From assembly GCF_029382225.1 (NCBI RefSeq), contig NZ_JARLTC010000008.1, positions 1-64,000 on the forward strand: DNA of 64,000 nt, given 5' to 3'. Shown piece after piece: positions 44,806 to 53,519 of the stretch. The notes under the pieces are model-generated. The model did not search any database. It was not told the origin of the DNA and worked only from the letters and a program-made list of their open reading frames with translations. Position 1 is the first letter of the stretch; each line of letters opens with the position of its first letter. A program made the position numbers and the translations under genes. This stretch comes from Spongiactinospora sp. TRM90649. GTDB lineage: Bacteria > Actinomycetota > Actinomycetes > Streptosporangiales > Streptosporangiaceae.

Positions 44806-45561
44806 TCACTTCACCATGAGACGTCTGTCGCTCAGTACGATCCGGTCCACGTACGGACCGGGGGTGACGATGTGCTGCGGGTCCAGATAGTCGACGACTT
44901 CCTCGACCTCCACGATCGTCACCTTGGCGCTGCCGGCCACGACGGGGTTCGTCGTACGGGCGCCGTGCCGGTAGATGAGGTTGCCGAACCGGTCGGCCTG
45001 GTATGCGGAGATGATGGCGAAATCAGAGCGAATCGCCGTCTCCAGGATGTGCGGCACGCCGTCGAAGTAGCGGACGTCCTTGCCCTGGCCGATCTTGGTG
45101 CCCGCGCCGACCGGAGTGTAGACGCCGCCGAGTCCCGCGCGCCCGCAGCGCAGCCGCTCGCACAGGCTGCCCTGCCCGATCAGCTCGATCTCCACGTCGC
45201 CCCGCCGGACGCCCGCCTCCAGCGGCCCGTCCATGTTCGGGTTGTTGATCGACGAGAAGGTGGTGATCGCCTTGCGCACCTGGCCGAGCTCGGCGAGGTA
45301 CCCGACGGGGTAGACGCCGCCCTCCGGCTCCGGGATGAACGGCTGGTCACCGCGGACGATCCCGTACGTCTGCGCGCCGGCGCGACCGCGGCCGGCCTCG
45401 CACGCGATGATCGTCAGGTCGCGCAGGCCGCGATCGGCGATTGCCTTGATCAGCGTGCTCGGGACACCGGGCACGCCGACGAAGCCGCCGAAAGCGATCA
45501 TGGCACCGCTCTCGATGTCGGCGACGGCCTCGGCCGCCGACTCCACGACCTTATTGATCAT
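44806..45561 (-). CDS. CoA-transferase family I, alpha subunit
   Basis: 251 aa. N-terminal MIAFGGFVGVPGVPSTLIKA glycine loop and GAGTKIGQGKDVRYFDG are typical alpha-subunit features. The ATG overlaps the GntR stop (TGATG at 45559-45563), so regulator and enzyme are cotranslated. The partner beta subunit is the next gene. Confidence 0.87.
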   Translation of the reverse strand: MINKVVESAAEAVADIESGAMIAFGGFVGVPGVPSTLIKAIADRGLRDLTIIACEAGRGRAGAQTYGIVRGDQPFIPEPEGGVYPVGYLAELGQVRKAITTFSSINNPNMDGPLEAGVRRGDVEIELIGQGSLCERLRCGRAGLGGVYTPVGAGTKIGQGKDVRYFDGVPHILETAIRSDFAIISAYQADRFGNLIYRHGARTTNPVVAGSAKVTIVEVEEVVDYLDPQHIVTPGPYVDRIVLSDRRLMVK

Positions 45562-46286
45562 CAGTCACCTTCCGTGCGTTTGGACGACTTTGCGTACGTG
45601 ATGGGCGTCGGGTTGCCGTTCGGCTGCGCCGTCACCACGAGGAGGCGCACCCGTGCGGTGGCGTCCAGCATGTGCTTCTGCATGGCGGTGTAGGCGGCCT
45701 CGGCGTCACCGGCCTCGATCGCCTCCGCGATGGGACGATGCTGAGACGCGGACACGGTGAGCCGGCCGGGCTGGCTGAGGTTGCGGAACCGCAGCAGGCG
45801 CACCCGCCCGTCGAGCACCGCGAACGAGTCGCGTAACCCGTCGCTCCCGGCCATCGCGAGCAGGGCCTCACGGCGTTCTTCCAGCGCCCGTACGTACCCC
45901 TGTACGTCGTTGGCGCGAGCCAGCCGTTCGAGCTCGTCGAAGGTCCCGTGAAACGCGGCACGTTGTTCGGGGGTGCCGCGCTGGGCGGCCCACGCGGCCA
46001 TCATCGGTTCCAGCGCGGTCTTGATCTGGTAGACGTCGGTGATCTCCTGCGGGCTGATCTCCCGGACGAAGACGCCGACGCGCGGGGTAATGGTCACGAG
46101 ACCCTCCACGCTCAACTGCTGGAGGGCATCGCGAACCGGTGTCCGGGACACGCCGAACCGCTCGGCGAGTTCGTCGGTCGAGATCCGCTCACCGGAGGCC
46201 ACCGTGCCGTTGTGGATCAGTGCACGGATCTCTTCGATGACGACGTCCTTCGCCGAGAGAACACGGAGTCTCAGGGAAGTGCCCAC
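45561..46286 (-). CDS. GntR-family regulator, FCD type (copy 1)
   Basis: 241 aa from GTG 46286. Winged helix ISTDELAERFGVSRTPVRDA and LQQLSVEGLVTITPRVGVFV, then an FCD effector domain (helices with IKTALEPMMAAWAAQRG). Nearly identical in its first ~95 residues to the divergent copy 2. The -10 (CATACT) lies only 8 nt before the GTG, so the mRNA is probably leaderless. First gene of the minus-strand catabolic operon. Confidence 0.88.
   Translation of the reverse strand: MGTSLRLRVLSAKDVVIEEIRALIHNGTVASGERISTDELAERFGVSRTPVRDALQQLSVEGLVTITPRVGVFVREISPQEITDVYQIKTALEPMMAAWAAQRGTPEQRAAFHGTFDELERLARANDVQGYVRALEERREALLAMAGSDGLRDSFAVLDGRVRLLRFRNLSQPGRLTVSASQHRPIAEAIEAGDAEAAYTAMQKHMLDATARVRLLVVTAQPNGNPTPITYAKSSKRTEGD
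45984..46259 (-). repeat. Left arm of a 276-bp inverted repeat (GntR copy 1 coding DNA)
   Basis: Encodes the winged helix of GntR copy 1. Nearly identical by eye to the complement of 46463-46738, including perfect runs longer than 40 bp around the recognition helix. Arises from duplication of the regulator in opposite orientation; no transposase or terminal repeats are seen. Confidence 0.8.
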
Positions 46287-46293
46287 GCGCTCA

Positions 46294-46322
46294 AGTATGA
46301 GCGCTGATATACTACATGTCAA
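46294..46322 (-). promoter_or_regulatory. Promoter of the GntR copy 1 operon with GntR operator in the spacer
   Basis: On the minus strand TTGACA (46322-46317), 17-nt spacer, CATACT (46299-46294). The operator TGACATGT-A-GTATATCA covers the -35 and spacer. Same arrangement as at 33855 and 56877. Confidence 0.65.
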
Positions 46323-46432
46323 GGATCAGCATCTCAGCGCCGCTCGATGATGCCGCCCCGATCACACCTGTACGGCCCTGTCGTGCGGCTACGATTACCT
46401 CGGGGCTCTGTACATCAGCGCTAATGGAGTAG

Positions 46433-47197
46433 GTGACATCGTTGGATTCACAGTTCCGGATCCTCTCGGCCAAAGATGTGGTCACCGAGGAGATCCGCGC
46501 GCTGATCCACAACGGCACGATCACCTCTGGTGAGCGGATCTCGACCGACGAACTCGCCGAGCGGTTCGGCGTGTCCCGGACCCCGGTGCGCGACGCCCTG
46601 CAGCAGTTGAGCGTGGAGGGGCTGGTCACCATCACCCCGCGCGTCGGCGTCTTCGTCCGGGAGATCAGCCCGCAGGAGATCAACGACGTCTACCAGATCA
46701 AGACCGCGCTGGAACCGATGATGGCCGCGTGGGCCGCCGTGCGCGGCACCCCGGAGCAGCGGAGCGCCCTGCTGCGGTCGGTGGCCGATCTGGAGCGGGC
46801 GGCCGCGGCCGAGGACGTCCCCACGTACGCGCGCATGATCGAGGAACGGTACGAGGAGATGCTGACGATGGCCGGGAGCGGCGGGCTGCGCGACGCGCTC
46901 GGCGTTCTCGACGGCCGCGTGCGCCTGCTGCGGTTCCGCGACCTCCACCAGCCCGGCAGTCTCGCCGAATCCGTCGCGGGGCACCGCGCGGTCGCCGAAG
47001 CGATCGCCTCCGGCGACCCGCAGGCGGCGTACAACGCGATGCAGGCCCACATGGCGCAATCGACCGCGAAGGTCCAGGCGCTGATGCCGGGGACCGACAG
47101 CGACACGCCGTCGATCGCCCAGCTCGCGGCGGGCCGCCGTGGAACGCAGAGGCCGAAGCGAGCGCCCAGGAAGCGCTCGTCTTCGACCTCGTTGTAG
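46433..47197 (+). CDS. GntR-family regulator, FCD type (copy 2)
   Basis: 254 aa. Same winged helix as copy 1 (ISTDELAERFGVSRTPVRDA), FCD domain more diverged, and an Arg/Lys-rich C-terminal tail (RGTQRPKRAPRKRSS) absent from copy 1. Start GTG 46433 or TTG 46442; GGAG lies at 46425-46428. Divergent from copy 1 with about 146 nt between. A half-operator (TGTACATCA, 46409-46417) lies just upstream. Confidence 0.86.
   Translation: MTSLDSQFRILSAKDVVTEEIRALIHNGTITSGERISTDELAERFGVSRTPVRDALQQLSVEGLVTITPRVGVFVREISPQEINDVYQIKTALEPMMAAWAAVRGTPEQRSALLRSVADLERAAAAEDVPTYARMIEERYEEMLTMAGSGGLRDALGVLDGRVRLLRFRDLHQPGSLAESVAGHRAVAEAIASGDPQAAYNAMQAHMAQSTAKVQALMPGTDSDTPSIAQLAAGRRGTQRPKRAPRKRSSSTSL
46463..46738 (+). 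repeat. Right arm of the 276-bp inverted repeat (GntR copy 2 coding DNA)
   Basis: Encodes the winged helix and start of the effector domain of GntR copy 2; pairs with 45984-46259. The arms are 203 nt apart, so the pair could invert the shared promoter region by homologous recombination. Confidence 0.8.
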
Positions 47198-47293
47198 ACC
47201 CCGCGTCATGATGTAGATCCGCGTCAGGCGGTGCGGGCCCCCGCATCCATCGTTCGCGAAGCCCCGCCGCCTGCCAATGGCGCCTACCCGGCG

Positions 47294-48706
47294 CTACTTC
47301 CCGATCCGGACCGACACGAACTTCGCCTGGGTGTAGTGCCGCAGGGCCTCGACGCCCTTCTCCCGGCCGTGGCCGCTGTTCTTGAAGCCGCCGAACGGGC
47401 CCTCGATCAGGCCGGCCGTCCACTCGTTGATGTGGACCTGTCCCACCTGAAGGGCTGCCGCGACGCGGTGAGCCCGGCCGAGATCCGCCGTCCAGAGGCC
47501 CGCCACGAGACCGTAGTCGGAGTCGTTGGCCTTGGCGACGGCGTCGTCCTCGTCGTCGAAGGGGATGACCGACAGGACCGGGCCGAAGATCTCCTCGCGG
47601 GCGATCCGCATGTCGTTCGTCACGCCGGTGTAGATCGTCGGTTCGATCAGCCACCCGTCGCCGGTGGCCCCACCGCCGACGACCAGCGTGGCGCCCTCCT
47701 CGCGCGCGACCTCGAAGTAGGACAACACCTTCTCGAACTGGGCCTTCGTCGTCTGCGACCCGTAGTCCTCGCCCGGCTTCAGGGTCTTCACCCGTTCGAC
47801 CATCCGCGCCACGAACTCGTCGTGGATCTCGCGGGCCAGCAGCAGACGGGTGCCGTTCGAGCAGACCTGCCCGGCGTTCCCGACGAACGCCCTCGTCGCG
47901 CCCGCGACGGCGGCGTCGAGGTCGGCGTCGGCGAACACGATGTTCGGCGACTTCCCGCCCAGTTCGAGCGTGATCGGGATGATCTTCTCGGCGGCGGCCC
48001 TGCCGACGATGCGGCCGGCGCGCACCGAACCGGTGAACGCGACCTTCCGGACATGCGGGTGCTCGACGATCGCGCTGCCCACGACGTCGCCAACGCCGGT
48101 GACCACATTGAGCACGCCCGGCGGCAGCCCGGCCTCGGCGGCGATCCGCCCGAGCTCCAGCGTGGTCGAGGACGTGAACTCCGACGGCTTGCAGACCACG
48201 GCGTTGCCGACCGCCAGCGCCGGCGCCACCGACCTGGCCGCCTGGTTGATCGGGACGTTCCACGGGGTGATGACCCCGACCACGCCGAACGGCTCGTGCC
48301 GCGTGTAGCCGTGGTAGCCCTCGCCGAGATCGAGGATCTCCCCCGCCGGCAGGTTGACCAGGCCCGCGTAAAACTCGAAGAACGCCGCCGCGCCCCGGAT
48401 CTCGACGTCCGCCTGCCGCAGCGGCTTGCCGGTCTCACCGGCCTCCAACTCGGCGAGCCGCTGCCGCTCACGACGCAACCCGGCGGCGATGGCCATCAGG
48501 ACCCGGCCGCGGCGGATCGGCTTCGCCGCCGCCCACTCGGCGTAGGCGGCGTTCGCGGCGGCCACCGCCCGGTCGGCGTCCTCCTTGTTGCCCAGCGGGA
48601 TCTCGCACACGGCCTCGTCCGTGCCGGGCCTGGTCGACGTGAACCGCTCGCCACCCGTCGACGGCGTCGGCTCGCCGTTGATCCAATGTTCGTACCTAAC
48701 CACCAT
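47294..48706 (-). CDS. NAD(P)-dependent aldehyde dehydrogenase
   Basis: 470 aa. Catalytic Cys in NAGQVCSNGTR and general-base Glu in TLELGGKSPN; cofactor loop FTGSVRAGRIVG; C-terminal EEIFGPVLSV and PFGGFKNSGHGREKG. Oxidises an aldehyde intermediate to the acid. SD GGAGGAG precedes ATG 48706. Last gene of the operon that starts at 56.8 kb, converging on GntR copy 2. Confidence 0.9.
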   Translation of the reverse strand: MVVRYEHWINGEPTPSTGGERFTSTRPGTDEAVCEIPLGNKEDADRAVAAANAAYAEWAAAKPIRRGRVLMAIAAGLRRERQRLAELEAGETGKPLRQADVEIRGAAAFFEFYAGLVNLPAGEILDLGEGYHGYTRHEPFGVVGVITPWNVPINQAARSVAPALAVGNAVVCKPSEFTSSTTLELGRIAAEAGLPPGVLNVVTGVGDVVGSAIVEHPHVRKVAFTGSVRAGRIVGRAAAEKIIPITLELGGKSPNIVFADADLDAAVAGATRAFVGNAGQVCSNGTRLLLAREIHDEFVARMVERVKTLKPGEDYGSQTTKAQFEKVLSYFEVAREEGATLVVGGGATGDGWLIEPTIYTGVTNDMRIAREEIFGPVLSVIPFDDEDDAVAKANDSDYGLVAGLWTADLGRAHRVAAALQVGQVHINEWTAGLIEGPFGGFKNSGHGREKGVEALRHYTQAKFVSVRIGK

Positions 48707-48742
48707 TTGCGAACTCCTCCCCGATCAAACCAGTCGTACGAA

Positions 48743-49810
48743 TCAGGCGGGCTGCGGTTGCCCGGCCCCCGCGGTCGTGCGGAACACCTCGGCCAGCTTG
48801 AGCAGGTCGTCCAGGCGCGCCCGGGCGATCAGGCTGGTCGCGACGCACTTGTTCCACTTCGTCTCCAGGTCGTGCCGGATCTTCTCCGGCGGCCCGACCA
48901 GCGCGACCGCCTCGACCATCTCGGTCGGCACCGCGGCCACCATGCCTTCGCGGTCCCGTTCGAGCCACTTGGCCTGGATCTCGCGGCAGGCCTCCTCGAA
49001 CCCGAGCCGCGCGACGGCGTTGAGGTGGAAGTTCATGTTCGCCGCCCCGTTCGCCCCGATCTGGTAGGCGATGAACGGGCGGATCCGGTCGGCGGCGGTC
49101 TCCAGGTCCGGGCCGAACGCCACCGACACCGCGGGCGCGATCTCGAAGTTCTCCGGCCGGCCGCCGGGCCTGGCGGCGAAGCCCAGCTCCAGCCGCTCCC
49201 GGTACCACTCGTCCGCGCTGGGCGAGAAGTTCGTCGGCAGCCAGCCGTCGGCGATCTCGGCCGACAACGAGACGTTCTTCGGCCCTTCCGCGCCCAGGTA
49301 GATCGGGATGTCGGTACGGCCGCCGCGCAGCGTGGAGCGGATCGGGCGGCCCATTCCCGAGCCTCCCTCCGCCGGCAACCGGTACGTCTTGCCCTCGTAC
49401 GCGACGCGCTCCCCGGCGATGGTCGCGCGCATGATCGCGACGTACTCCCGGGTCCAGCCCAGCGGGCGTTCGAAGGGCATCCCGTACCACCCCTCGACGA
49501 CCTGCGGGCCGGAGAGCCCGAGCCCGATCACGGCCCGCCCTTCGGAGAGCTGGTCGAGGCTCATCGCGGCCATCGCCATCCCTGTCGGGGGGCGCGCGGC
49601 CATCTGGGCGATGTCGGTGCCGAGCCGCATCGTGGTCGTGTGCGAGCCCCACCAGGCCAGCGGCGTGAAGCAGTCGGCGCCGAACGCCTCATAGGACCAC
49701 GCCGACTCGTAGCCCGCGCCTTCGATCGCCCGCACCGTCGCGGCCACGTCCCCCGGGTGTTCCGGGTCGGCCAGCCCGCCGATGGCGCATCCCAACCTGT
49801 TGATCACCAT
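48743..49810 (-). CDS. LLM-class flavin/F420-dependent oxidoreductase (copy 2)
   Basis: 355 aa. YESAWSYEAFGADCFTPLAW, VIGLGLSGPQVVEGWYG and IYLGAEGPKNVSLSAEIADG are shared almost word for word with copy 1 at 38541-39599. ATG 49810 matches the paralogue's start. The pair probably handles two related substrates or two steps with similar chemistry. Confidence 0.85.
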   Translation of the reverse strand: MVINRLGCAIGGLADPEHPGDVAATVRAIEGAGYESAWSYEAFGADCFTPLAWWGSHTTTMRLGTDIAQMAARPPTGMAMAAMSLDQLSEGRAVIGLGLSGPQVVEGWYGMPFERPLGWTREYVAIMRATIAGERVAYEGKTYRLPAEGGSGMGRPIRSTLRGGRTDIPIYLGAEGPKNVSLSAEIADGWLPTNFSPSADEWYRERLELGFAARPGGRPENFEIAPAVSVAFGPDLETAADRIRPFIAYQIGANGAANMNFHLNAVARLGFEEACREIQAKWLERDREGMVAAVPTEMVEAVALVGPPEKIRHDLETKWNKCVATSLIARARLDDLLKLAEVFRTTAGAGQPQPA

Positions 49811-49858
49811 GCATTCCTTTCGTCTCTGGCCCCGTTACCGGCCTCGTCGCTTGCCACG

Positions 49859-50656
49859 TCATTCGCCGCGGAAGCGGGGCGGCCTGCCCTCGCGCGCCGC
49901 GGCGAGTCCTTCGAGCCGGTCCGTGCTCGTGAGAAGCCGCTTGTACAGCTCGGCCTCCAGCTCGACCCCGCTGTCGATCTCCAACTGGGTGGACAGGTCG
50001 ATGGCGCGCTTAGCCTGCACGACGGCCAGTGGCGCCGCCGCGCTGATCTCGGCGGCGAGCGCGTCCACCCTGGCCTCGACGTCGGCGGCGGGCACCGCGT
50101 GGCTCACCAGCCCCCACTGCCGGGCATCGACGCCGGTGAACCGGCGGCCGGTGAAGATCAGCTCCTTCGCCCTGGGAATGCCCACGAGCCTCGGGAGCAG
50201 TTGCGTGCCGCCGCCCCCCGGCATGCTGCCGAGGGTCGTCTCGATGAGCCCCATGACGGTGTCCTCGGCGGCGACCACGATGTCGCAACTGAGCGCCAGC
50301 TCAAGGCCGCCGCCCAGGGCGTACCCGTGCACCTGTGCGACCACGGGGCGCGAGCAGTGGTACATCGCCGAGAACACCCGGGGCACGAGCCTGCGCCGCC
50401 GCTGCAGGTCCTCGACCGACATCTTGGCGCGTTCGGTCTGATCCGCGCCGACGCAGAAGGCCCTGCCCCGCCCGCGCACCACGACGCACCGGACGTCGGC
50501 CGCGTCCTCGATCTTCGCGAAGACCCCGAGCAGGCACCGGTACATCGGCGAGTTGACCGCGTTGAGCACGTCGGGCCGGTCGAGGGTCACGTACGCGACG
50601 TGACCCTCGATGCTCAGGTCCACGGGCTCGTCGGCCCCGGTGCCTGCCGTCTCCAT
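49859..50656 (-). CDS. Enoyl-CoA hydratase/isomerase family protein (copy 3)
   Basis: 265-aa crotonase: VTLDRPDVLNAVN, AFCVGADQTERA, YALGGGLELALSCD and GLIETTLGSMPGGGG with the expected acidic residue. Well-conserved oxyanion loop, so likely a working hydratase. Three nt separate it from the hydrolase-like gene upstream in the operon. Confidence 0.87.
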   Translation of the reverse strand: METAGTGADEPVDLSIEGHVAYVTLDRPDVLNAVNSPMYRCLLGVFAKIEDAADVRCVVVRGRGRAFCVGADQTERAKMSVEDLQRRRRLVPRVFSAMYHCSRPVVAQVHGYALGGGLELALSCDIVVAAEDTVMGLIETTLGSMPGGGGTQLLPRLVGIPRAKELIFTGRRFTGVDARQWGLVSHAVPAADVEARVDALAAEISAAAPLAVVQAKRAIDLSTQLEIDSGVELEAELYKRLLTSTDRLEGLAAAREGRPPRFRGE

Positions 50657-50659
50657 GGT

Positions 50660-51634
50660 CTACCGCCGGTGCTTCCGGATGAACGACAGCAGCGTCGAGT
50701 TGAACTCGCGGTGAGACTCCCAGTGCGGGGCGTGCCCCGCCTCGCTGAAGATCACCACTTCGGAGTTACGGACATGGCGCGCCAGCTCGCGCAGACGCGT
50801 CGGCGGGAGGTACAGGTCGCAGTCCCCGGTGAGGAGGAGCATCGGCGTCCTGATCGACTCGATCGCCGGCCACAGCAGCTTGTTCTGCGGGGGCTGCGTC
50901 ACGGTCGTGACCGGCAGTTCCGTGTGCTCGATCCACGTCGCCATGGCCTTCGGCTTCGCGGCCCGGTAGGACGGGCCGAGCTCGCGGAACGTCTCGGGCA
51001 GGTTGAACCAGCCCTCCGGCAGGAGCTCCGTGGTGACCGCGTTCCACGACGGCTCCTGGATTCCCGCCAGCGTCGCGCCGACCGTGCAGCTCAGCAGCCG
51101 GTCCGGGGCCGACAGGCCGGCGTCGAACGCCGCGAACGCGCCCGCGGCCAGGCCGACCAGGTGGAACTTCCCGACGCCGAGCGCGTCCATCAGCGCGAGC
51201 AGGTCGCCGACCATCGTGCCGGGGCGGTCCGACGGCCCGGCATCCGACCCGTGGTATCCCCGCCGCGAGTAGCTGATCACCCGGTAGCCCTCGGCGGCGA
51301 ACACGGCCTGCTGGTAGCCCCACGAGCCGCCGTTGCCGGTGTGCGGGTGCATGAGCACCACGGTCTGGCCCTTACCCGGACCCCTGCGGCCCTCGCCGGT
51401 GTCCCAGACCGCCAGACGCACGTCCGGGATCTGCACCAGCTTGCGGCCTGTCATCGCGGGCAGCGGGTCCCACGAGGTCTGCGCGGGCAGCACCTTCTCG
51501 CGCCCGCCCTTCGGGCCGCCGGCCTGCTCCACCGCCGCGAACGCGGCCGACGGCGCGAGCGCGGCGACGCTCGCCCCCGCCACCCCGGCGAGTATGTTGC
51601 GTCGATTCAAGGTACGACCGGTCCTGTCGTTCAT
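50660..51634 (-). CDS. Tat-exported alpha/beta-hydrolase-fold protein lacking the nucleophile Ser
   Basis: 324 aa. Twin-arginine signal (LNRRNILAGVAGASVAALAP, cleaved near AAFAAVE). Core HPHTGNGGSWGY (oxyanion), VISYSRRGYHGSD, the acid in TGDCDLYLP and the His in EAGHAPHWE. The nucleophile elbow reads VGLAAGAFAAF: Gly-Leu-Ala-Ala-Gly, with Ala where Ser/Asp/Cys belongs. Either a non-hydrolytic binding protein or an enzyme with altered chemistry. ATG 51634 is fixed by the signal peptide. Confidence 0.82.
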   Translation of the reverse strand: MNDRTGRTLNRRNILAGVAGASVAALAPSAAFAAVEQAGGPKGGREKVLPAQTSWDPLPAMTGRKLVQIPDVRLAVWDTGEGRRGPGKGQTVVLMHPHTGNGGSWGYQQAVFAAEGYRVISYSRRGYHGSDAGPSDRPGTMVGDLLALMDALGVGKFHLVGLAAGAFAAFDAGLSAPDRLLSCTVGATLAGIQEPSWNAVTTELLPEGWFNLPETFRELGPSYRAAKPKAMATWIEHTELPVTTVTQPPQNKLLWPAIESIRTPMLLLTGDCDLYLPPTRLRELARHVRNSEVVIFSEAGHAPHWESHREFNSTLLSFIRKHRR

Positions 51635-51729
51635 CGCTTCCTCACACTTTCTCGAACTTGACAGAACAGAAGCCAATGCATCCGGCAGCGGTCGTCCCCA
51701 CACGTTCGAGCCGGGAGAATAGGCGTTCT

Positions 51730-52665
51730 TCAGTTGCCGCCAGGACGTTGCCCGACGAGCAGTTGCAGGGGGTTCTCGCTGAAGATCGTCTCCACGACGT
51801 CCTCTGGAACCCCGGCCGCGATCAGGTCCGGCCCGACCTGTCGCAGCACGTACGAATAGCCCGGGCCACCACGGCGCTCGCGCATTCCCAGCACGCATAC
51901 GTCGTGGGACATCAGCAGGCTCTTGCCCCATCCGCGGCGGACCAGCTCGGCCGCGTTCGCGATCCGCTGCTCCTGGAGCAGCCGGTCACCCGGGCCGTTG
52001 CCGTCGTACATCACCATCGCGCCGCGCTCGGCGAGGCGCTCGTGATAGTCGACGTCCGGATACGTGTCGCAGTGACCGACCGCGACCCGGCTCAGGTCGC
52101 AGCCCTCGTCCTCCAGCACGTCGAGCTGCCAGGCGCCGACCTCGCTCTTGACGGCGTGCAGGATCAGCCCGAGCCCGGTCTCCCGCTGGGCGCGGGCGGC
52201 GGCGCGGAGCACCCGCTCCTCGACCCCGGACACCCACTCGCGGTCGGCACCGATCTCGCCGATCACTCCCGGCCGCACGCCGTCCTCGCCCTCGGCGATG
52301 TCGATCAGCAGGCGCTCGGTCAGCTCGGCGGTCTTCGCCTTGTTCATGTCCTCTTCGTAGTAGGGCTCCCGGTACCACCCGCAGCCCATGACGATGTGCA
52401 CGTCGGCGCGTTCGGACACCGAGCGGAGCACGCCGGGCTTACGGCCGAGCCCACCACTGGTGGCCTCCACGACGGAGCCGCCGCCGAGCTCCTTGAAGAC
52501 CTTCAGGTCCCGGACCGCCTCGTCCGGGTCGTTCAACGCGGCGAGACCCATCTGCCGGGTCACCCGGAACAGGTCGCACGCCACGTGCTCGTGCGGCAGC
52601 ACGCGTCCGAGTTCGGACACCGCGACCGGTCCGCGTACGGTCTGGACCGTCAGTCCCTCAGCCAC
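51730..52665 (-). CDS. Phosphotriesterase-family lactonase/hydrolase (copy 2)
   Basis: 311 aa. VLPHEHVACDL, the bridging Glu in VIGEIGADRE, LHAVKSEVG, VGHCDTYP and MSHDVCVLG: all metal positions of copy 1 are kept. GTG 52665 lies about 10 nt after AGGAG and overlaps the MaoC stop by 16 nt, the same overlap length as copy 1 shows with its neighbour. Likely opens a lactone or ester in the same pathway. Confidence 0.86.
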   Translation of the reverse strand: MAEGLTVQTVRGPVAVSELGRVLPHEHVACDLFRVTRQMGLAALNDPDEAVRDLKVFKELGGGSVVEATSGGLGRKPGVLRSVSERADVHIVMGCGWYREPYYEEDMNKAKTAELTERLLIDIAEGEDGVRPGVIGEIGADREWVSGVEERVLRAAARAQRETGLGLILHAVKSEVGAWQLDVLEDEGCDLSRVAVGHCDTYPDVDYHERLAERGAMVMYDGNGPGDRLLQEQRIANAAELVRRGWGKSLLMSHDVCVLGMRERRGGPGYSYVLRQVGPDLIAAGVPEDVVETIFSENPLQLLVGQRPGGN

Positions 52666-53516
52666 TGCCCGTCTTCTCCTTCGCTTTTCTCGATCACCGC
52701 ACGGCCGACGGTGCTGACCGCGCCGTCGGCGGAGACGCCGTACAACGTGAGATGGCGCGAGGACCCGTCCCCGGCGCCGTCGTCCGCCCGGGCGAGCACG
52801 CGGAACGGCGCGCCGACCCGGTCCATCCCCCGGTAGGAGGCGCTCAGCTCGCGCACGAACGTCCCGCTGCCGCCCCACTGGACGGCGGCGCGCGCCAGGT
52901 AGGCGAGCTTGAGCAGGCCGTGGGTGATCGTCCCCGGCAGGCCCCTCGCCTGCGCGAACGCGTGGTCGTAGTGCACTTCGTAGAAGTCGTCGGTGGCCGC
53001 GGCGTACCGCACGACCTCGCGGCTGCTCGGGGTCACCTCGATGACCGGCACGGCGTCGGCGGGCGACTCCATGTGATGCCCGGATCCGCCGCCGCCCCCC
53101 TGCCGCGCGCCCGTGCGGATCGTCGTCGTGGACGTGCGCGCCACCACGTCGTGCGTCATGCGGCGCCGGTACGTCGTCGCGAGCTCGTAGAACGTCAGGT
53201 CGCTGTCCCGGCCCTGCTTCGTGGTGACCGACTCGACCACCGTGCGCCGCTCCAGGATCTCGCCCGGTGTCACGGGCGCCTCCCACCGGCACCAGTTGCC
53301 GGCGTTGAGCCGGACCGGCGCGTCCGGGACGCCCATGGCCGCCGGGTCCGTCCGGTGGGCGACCAGGAACGTCGGGGGCAGCAACGTGGGGCAGGGCACG
53401 TGACCGTCGGTGTACGGCGGGCCCTGCAGGCCGGTGATCTCCTGCAGCACCCGCGCCCGCCACTCGTCACAGACGAAGATCTCCCACCCCGGTTCCGGCT
53501 CCACGGCGTCCGACAC
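52650..53516 (-). CDS. MaoC-like double hot-dog dehydratase/hydratase
   Basis: 288 aa. N-terminal hot-dog half resembling the FAS1/MaoC N-domain and a C-terminal MaoC half with the hydratase motif DDFYEVHYDHAFAQARGLPG followed by THG (the Asp/His pair). Hydrates an enoyl-CoA or dehydrates a 3-hydroxyacyl-CoA. A Gly-rich linker (GGGGGSGHH) joins the halves. Starts 3 nt before the citryl-CoA-lyase-like gene ends on this strand, so tightly packed. Confidence 0.83.
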   Translation of the reverse strand: MSDAVEPEPGWEIFVCDEWRARVLQEITGLQGPPYTDGHVPCPTLLPPTFLVAHRTDPAAMGVPDAPVRLNAGNWCRWEAPVTPGEILERRTVVESVTTKQGRDSDLTFYELATTYRRRMTHDVVARTSTTTIRTGARQGGGGGSGHHMESPADAVPVIEVTPSSREVVRYAAATDDFYEVHYDHAFAQARGLPGTITHGLLKLAYLARAAVQWGGSGTFVRELSASYRGMDRVGAPFRVLARADDGAGDGSSRHLTLYGVSADGAVSTVGRAVIEKSEGEDGQWLRD

Positions 53517-53519
53517 CGC

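Noticed and set aside
45984..46738. Inverted repeat as the ends of an insertion sequence
   Set aside because: The arms are the coding DNA of two paralogous GntR genes; there is no transposase, target duplication or short terminal repeat.
47231..51661. A 1476-codon open frame on the plus strand
   Set aside because: Lies antisense to the aldehyde dehydrogenase, LLM, crotonase and hydrolase genes, which have clear motifs. Long antisense frames are expected at this GC content.
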